Below are positions 4,689 through 5,191 of a stretch of DNA of 5,191 nucleotides, piece after piece (the first letter of the stretch is position 1; each line of letters begins with the position of its first letter). The position numbers and the translations under genes are program-made. The stretch comes from Acidimicrobiia bacterium (GTDB lineage: Bacteria; Actinomycetota; Acidimicrobiia; Spongiisociales; UBA5794), in the NCBI GenBank assembly GCA_030598905.1, contig JAUVPA010000133.1:1-5191 (forward strand), given 5' to 3'. The notes beneath the pieces were generated by a model. It was not told where the DNA came from and made no database searches. It worked only from the letters and a program-made list of their open reading frames with translations.

Positions 4689-5191
4689 ATGCTGATTGTT
4701 ATCGGCGGCGGAATCGGATCGGGTAAGAGCAGCGTTGGAGAAATCTTGAGGTCCCTCGGGGCCATCGTCGTCGAGGCCGATGATGTCGGTCATGAGATCC
4801 TCGAGCCTGGGGGAGAGGCGTTCGACGCTGTTTCAGCGCGGTGGCCGTACGCCGTGGACGACGGCAGGATCGATCGCGCCTTGCTGGCAGCAGCGGTATT
4901 CACGGACTCCGATCAGCTGGCCGAGCTCGAGTCGATGACTCACCCTGCAATCCGGTCACGGATCGCCGAGATCATCTCCACGGCAGATCGCATCGTGGCG
5001 GTAGAGGTTCCCATACTCGGCTCTGTGACCCCTGAGAATGCCTACCGGGTGCTCATCGACGCCCCCGACGACGTACGCATCTCTCGTGCCGCGGCACGCG
5101 GCAACAACGAGGAGGACGTGCGGAACCGAATGACCTCTCAGCCGAGCCGAGATGAGTGGCTGGAGTGGGCGGATCGAGTGATTCACAACAC
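4689..5191 (+). CDS. coaE: Dephospho-CoA kinase-like protein (3' end outside window)
   Basis: The frame stays open from the ATG at 4689 to the right edge, giving 167 residues of a family usually near 200. CoaE phosphorylates the ribose 3'-hydroxyl of dephospho-CoA with ATP, the last step of coenzyme A synthesis, in the cytoplasm. Family signs in order are the Walker A loop GGGIGSGKSS (6-15), EADDVGHEILEPGG (29-42, the dephospho-CoA-binding region), DGRIDRALLAAAVF (58-71), THPAIRSRI (84-92), a hydrophobic strand VAVEVPIL (103-110), VLIDAP (121-126), an arginine-containing lid-like region RAAARGNNEEDVRNRM (133-148) and DRVIHN (162-167). The ATG places the P-loop at the usual distance from the N-terminus. 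A GTG at 4662 would add nine residues and fits a leaderless start. Oddities are glycine instead of the usual threonine before GGIGSGKS and loss of the LLFE block after VP. It may be a divergent CoaE or a paralogue. Confidence 0.85.
   Translation, partial: MLIVIGGGIGSGKSSVGEILRSLGAIVVEADDVGHEILEPGGEAFDAVSARWPYAVDDGRIDRALLAAAVFTDSDQLAELESMTHPAIRSRIAEIISTADRIVAVEVPILGSVTPENAYRVLIDAPDDVRISRAAARGNNEEDVRNRMTSQPSRDEWLEWADRVIHN

Noticed and set aside
4640..4765. Histidine kinase starts at 4690 or 4765
   Set aside because: They overlap the P-loop-coding start of divergent coaE, lack a ribosome binding site and add a polar stretch before the first helix.

Overview
The window reads as chromosomal DNA of a GC-rich actinomycete-type bacterium (Actinomycetota). 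The strongest clue is a gene for the bacterial proteasome activator Bpa/PafE, complete with the C-terminal GQYL docking tail; this family occurs mainly in proteasome-bearing Actinomycetota. Leaderless-looking promoters, a lone Flp pilin and a LuxR-type two-component pair are compatible with a lineage such as Acidimicrobiia, but that finer placement is inference. No rRNA, tRNA, CRISPR array, insertion sequence or phage gene was seen.

Layout. Positions 1-550 (+) hold the 3' end of a polytopic membrane protein with a soluble C-terminal domain. Positions 605-1018 (-) hold bpa, convergent with it. A 189-bp divergent intergenic region then leads to a TauE/SafE-type membrane transporter at 1208-2065 (+). 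A strong hairpin at 2081-2108 ends both this gene and the convergent unit from the other side. On the minus strand, reading right to left, come a histidine kinase (4639-3140), a NarL/LuxR-type response regulator (3138-2497, one base from the kinase stop) and a 59-residue Flp pilin (2307-2128). The last gene, a dephospho-CoA kinase-like protein, starts at about 4689 on the plus strand, divergent from the kinase, and runs off the right edge.

How they fit together. The kinase and regulator are almost certainly a cognate, translationally coupled pair. The pilin lies downstream on the same strand and ends at the shared terminator, so it could be a target or a late part of the same unit, but it also has its own ribosome binding site and an AT-rich upstream patch. 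The membrane protein, bpa, the transporter and coaE look like ordinary housekeeping or accessory neighbours with no obvious shared pathway.

No clearly new multi-gene system is visible. The points most worth a second look are the back-to-back overlapping -10 elements between the kinase and coaE, each exactly six bases from a start codon and overlapping a 13-bp dyad; the lone pilin beside the two-component pair; the heptamer repeat and competing hairpins between regulator and pilin; and the atypical sequence of the CoaE-like protein.
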